NCBI GenBank assembly: GCA_026168455.1
Contig: CM047431.1
Coordinates: 50,652,029-50,716,028, forward strand
Direction of reading: 5' to 3'
From: Theocolax elegans
Taxonomy: Eukaryota > Arthropoda > Insecta > Hymenoptera > Cerocephalidae
DNA: 64,000 nucleotides
Below, one piece after another: positions 60,819 through 64,000 of this stretch. Under the pieces are notes generated by a model. That model had not been told where the DNA came from. It worked only from the letters and a program-made list of their open reading frames with translations, and searched no databases. Position numbers and translations under genes: made by a program. Numbering within the stretch: the first letter of the stretch is position 1; each line of letters begins with the position of its first letter.

Positions 60819-63800
60819 TAATTTTACTCTCTTTAATTTATTACATGTATTTTACTAGAAGATATTACAAACCACTTTATAGAATAGAAACATAACTATA
60901 CATGATTGTAGTCAGGTTAACTCTATAGTTGACATTTCGGTATAAATGGGATGCGAGTGTAACATTTTTTAGATGACGAAATGTCCTTTAATTTATACAT
61001 AATACCAAAAAACCTACATTATAAATACATCATTATAAATAGTTATTATGATGCGAAGCTTATCAAATTTTATTTGGTCGATATAGATTTTGTGTCCGTT
61101 TTGTCTAAGGCATTTTGCTACGGATTCATACCTTAAATGACACAATGGGTTGAGTGCTACGCCCTTAAGAATAAAGGACTATAAGTATTTTTTTTTCCTT
61201 TACTACTTACGTATTACCCTTTACGTATTATTGTTATTAATCCTTATCATTATAATTTTGTAATCCGTTGTAAATACAAATACGCGTTACATTAATGTAT
61301 TTTAAAGATAATTATAAATATTCCAGTAAAAAAAATGTATATGCTAAAAATATTGTTTAAAAAAAGCAGGTAAATAATTTTTTGTCCTTATGCTCTATTT
61401 AAGTGGATCAGAATCATTTATGGTATTATCGTCACCAATCTTTAAATCACTTTTATATAGTAATTAATGTGATTAAATATATCATAATTAAATTATTAAT
61501 CATTTATAATAAATTATATTATTATCATTTAATCTTGTAAGAAAATGCTATACAATGAACTAGCTTCACGTAACAAATAAATATATACAGTAGATAAAAC
61601 AATTTATTTTGAATTTAACATTTATTTTATATTTAATTTCCAACTCTGTTATTTCCCTACTATTTAATTTCGTGTACAGTCACGCCCATTTTATATTATA
61701 AAAATATATTAATGACGCTTTGGTTGACCTGCAATTACTAAAATTTCATATATACCTATATAAGTATCGACGCATATATATATTACTTAATCGTATCGTG
61801 CACCGAATAACCAAATCCCGGATATCCAATAGAATTTTTCCAAGTTGAATTGAAAAAAAAAGACCGAATATACACCGCCGGCGACACTTCTCCGTGTTCG
61901 AGAACTATATACGGTGTTGGGTGAATTATGTAAATAGCCATTCGAACACGTTCACACGATCCGCGAATGAAGTTCCATTGGGTTTTTCTAGGTCACGTGA
62001 TTAAGTTACCAGACGAATTTCCGTAAATGGAGCAGACAGTTACATATTACTTACTTAAAGTTACTCTCTACCCCAATTCAATGTTATGAATAATATATTT
62101 CCCTCTCTTTTTCTCTATTTACGAACATTCGTGCCTAATGCAAATAATTTTAACGATTCAAATGCAAGATCACCGAATATTACGGTAACGCGAGGTGTAC
62201 ACACATGCATAACCACTCTCCTCCACTGTATATTTGAATAATTAAAATATTTATGTGTAATATATAATTCAATTGTTTTTCATATTAAATGATTGCTTTA
62301 CATATTAAATGATCACATTGTCACGGTGCATCCAATGAAATCGATCTTACTTTAGCTTCACTTTTAGGCCCATCTTTTTTGTTTATAAGAAGATAAGACT
62401 GATTTCGCGGAATACGATTTTCTTTTTTCATTTTATCGGTAAGTATCGGTAGACTTACGTTAATTTCGATGGAAAATATGAAACTTGCGCGCGTGTGTGT
62501 GTGTATATGTATAAGTACTCGGTCGAGCTACTTTCGTAAAAAGAAAGAAAGAAAAAGAAAAGAAAGAAGAAGAAGAAACTTTTGTCTCTAGATACGTATC
62601 CAAATACATTCATTTATATACGTATAATATGTACCCGTAACTGATTATAGTTGTTAAAGGGAAGGACGTACCGACCTTGTTTTCATTCAGTATGCATTTG
62701 TTAAAGTTATTAAATGAAAACGAGTAATCGCGCTTCATTGTTTAGGAACACTGAAATTGTTACGAGACCGCGTGTTGCATTTGTTATAACAAAAAAAATA
62801 TACAAAAGACATTAATAACAAGTATAATTATTTTGTTCATTTCATTGTGCTGCTTAACCTTCCTGTAAGTTTATCATTAGAGTAGAAAAACTTAACGAGC
62901 TTACCATTACAATGTTTTTAATTTCACCTCGATGTATGTTGTTTCGTTAAAGATGATTATTTTTAATTACATTATTATTTCGGGTGAGAAGTTAGATTAT
63001 TTGATAGAAATATATATAGGTGCATGGATTACTAACAAGTAATTGTTCGTTTCGGCCACTTGTGGGATTTCGACGAGTGGAGAAACGCCATTGGCTCTCG
63101 TAAATCAATACGTTATCGAATATTATTTGATAATGCGTCTGAAATTTCCATGAGCACATGCAAACATGAAATTAATTTAAATATTTTTAATCTAAAATTC
63201 AATTAAACGTTGCATTAATTGAATAAAGAAATAGAAATTAATGTAAAACATTGAAATCATTGATATTCTGTGAGATATTAGAGTACATCTTAAAAAACTT
63301 AAAATTATATTACTAAATGAAAACTAATTATAAAATTTGACGATTTGGAGAAAGATGAGAGTAGTGCTTAACGAGTGCCAAACATTGTTGTAAACATCCT
63401 TTAAAATTAGTCATATTGAAAATATAAATTTATATTGTCAAATAGAGATTTTGATAAAAATATACAAAAAATTTCAAAAGATGACTTTTTATAAGGATTT
63501 AAAATTTTTAGGCGGTTTTTAAAATTTAATGAAGCTGGAGAGGGCCCCGTACAAAATAGATTGAAACAAATACACGGTCTATCTAAACCAGCACTAACTG
63601 GAATGATTTTTTTTATTTATTTAACAAATTTCAATCTCTTACGAGAGATTATTTTGTACCTGGAATGATGTCATTGAGGTGTCCTAAACAAAAATTCTTG
63701 TTTACATTAGATCCTAAGAATGCTTAGATTAGAAGTTATTCGATTTCAAATGCCCGACAATGACAATTTCCATATTTGATGATTTTTAAATTTCCAAAAG

Positions 63801-64000
63801 CCACTATAACACACTTTGAGATCTTGGACAAGTCAAATTAAATAATAGTTAAGGACATTAGTGGGCAACCTTCTAGTGACCTTGACTGTGACTTCAACTA
63901 ATCTTACAAAGGTCATTTAATAATTCCATTTGATTTACCTATAATGTCAATAATACGATACAGTAAAGCTTTTAGAAACTTAAAATCATCAAATGTATGG
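60819..64000. other. AT-rich stretch, no gene
   Basis: No gene or element that I can support. It holds a GT tract (62494-62504), a purine-rich tract (62543-62579), and an imperfect inverted repeat near 63549-63660 (GTACAAAATAGATTGAAAC with GAGATTATTTTGTAC). Composition is otherwise uniform. Confidence 0.4.

Overview
The window is AT-rich eukaryotic nuclear DNA with spliced genes (GT/AG introns, phase-consistent exon joins), many microsatellites and GC-rich islands. The gene set (a CIS/SOCS2-type suppressor of cytokine signalling, the centrosomal protein LRRC45, mitochondrial ribosomal protein S18C, and the first coding exon of a Kv-channel-interacting calcium sensor) points to an insect. The strongly patchy base composition and the CIS/SOCS2-type SOCS would fit Hymenoptera (ant, bee or wasp), but the order is an inference.

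Layout. 1-2.7 kb: no convincing gene, with promoter-like GC-rich islands. 2.7-10.25 kb: two overlapping tandem segmental duplications (units about 2.65 and 1.72 kb) whose breakpoints fall in (GA)n and (CTCG)n repeats. They carry several copies of a STAT-type site, TTCGAGGAA. 12.9-15.5 kb: five coding exons of a 509-residue SOCS protein (+). 18.95-22.9 kb: two closely spaced minus-strand genes, LRRC45 (4 exons, 689 aa) and mRpS18C (4 exons, 145 aa). 26.1-27.25 kb: a GC-rich, GA/CA-repeat-rich promoter or 5' UTR-like island with a strong G-quadruplex motif and a good splice donor. 35.7-35.97 kb: an exon encoding the N-terminus of a KChIP-like protein (+); its EF-hand exons were not seen in the remaining 28 kb. 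36-64 kb: AT-rich intron or intergenic DNA with non-autonomous transposons and more tandem duplications.

Mobile and repeat content. No transposase, integrase or reverse transcriptase reading frame was recognised; every element looks non-autonomous. The main ones are a MITE family with CACTGAG-type ends (31.1, 34.6 and 40.7/42.0 kb), a 1.7-kb element with long terminal inverted repeats and subterminal short repeats (46.04-47.74 kb), a 973-bp near-perfect foldback palindrome (59.68-60.65 kb) inserted in one copy of an older 0.48-kb tandem duplication, and tandem duplications at 40.9-45.6 and 51.2-54.2 kb.

How the genes relate. There is no operon-like logic. SOCS (+) and LRRC45 (-) converge on about 3.4 kb of AT-rich DNA. 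mRpS18C and LRRC45 run head to tail with 247 bp between coding regions. The most interesting hypothesis is that the duplicated block 3-9 kb upstream of the SOCS start multiplied candidate STAT sites in front of a JAK/STAT feedback inhibitor. The SOCS protein itself is odd: a Cys-rich N-terminal extension, and Ala in place of the usual Cys of the elongin-binding BC box. All calls were made by eye from the sequence; no searches were run.
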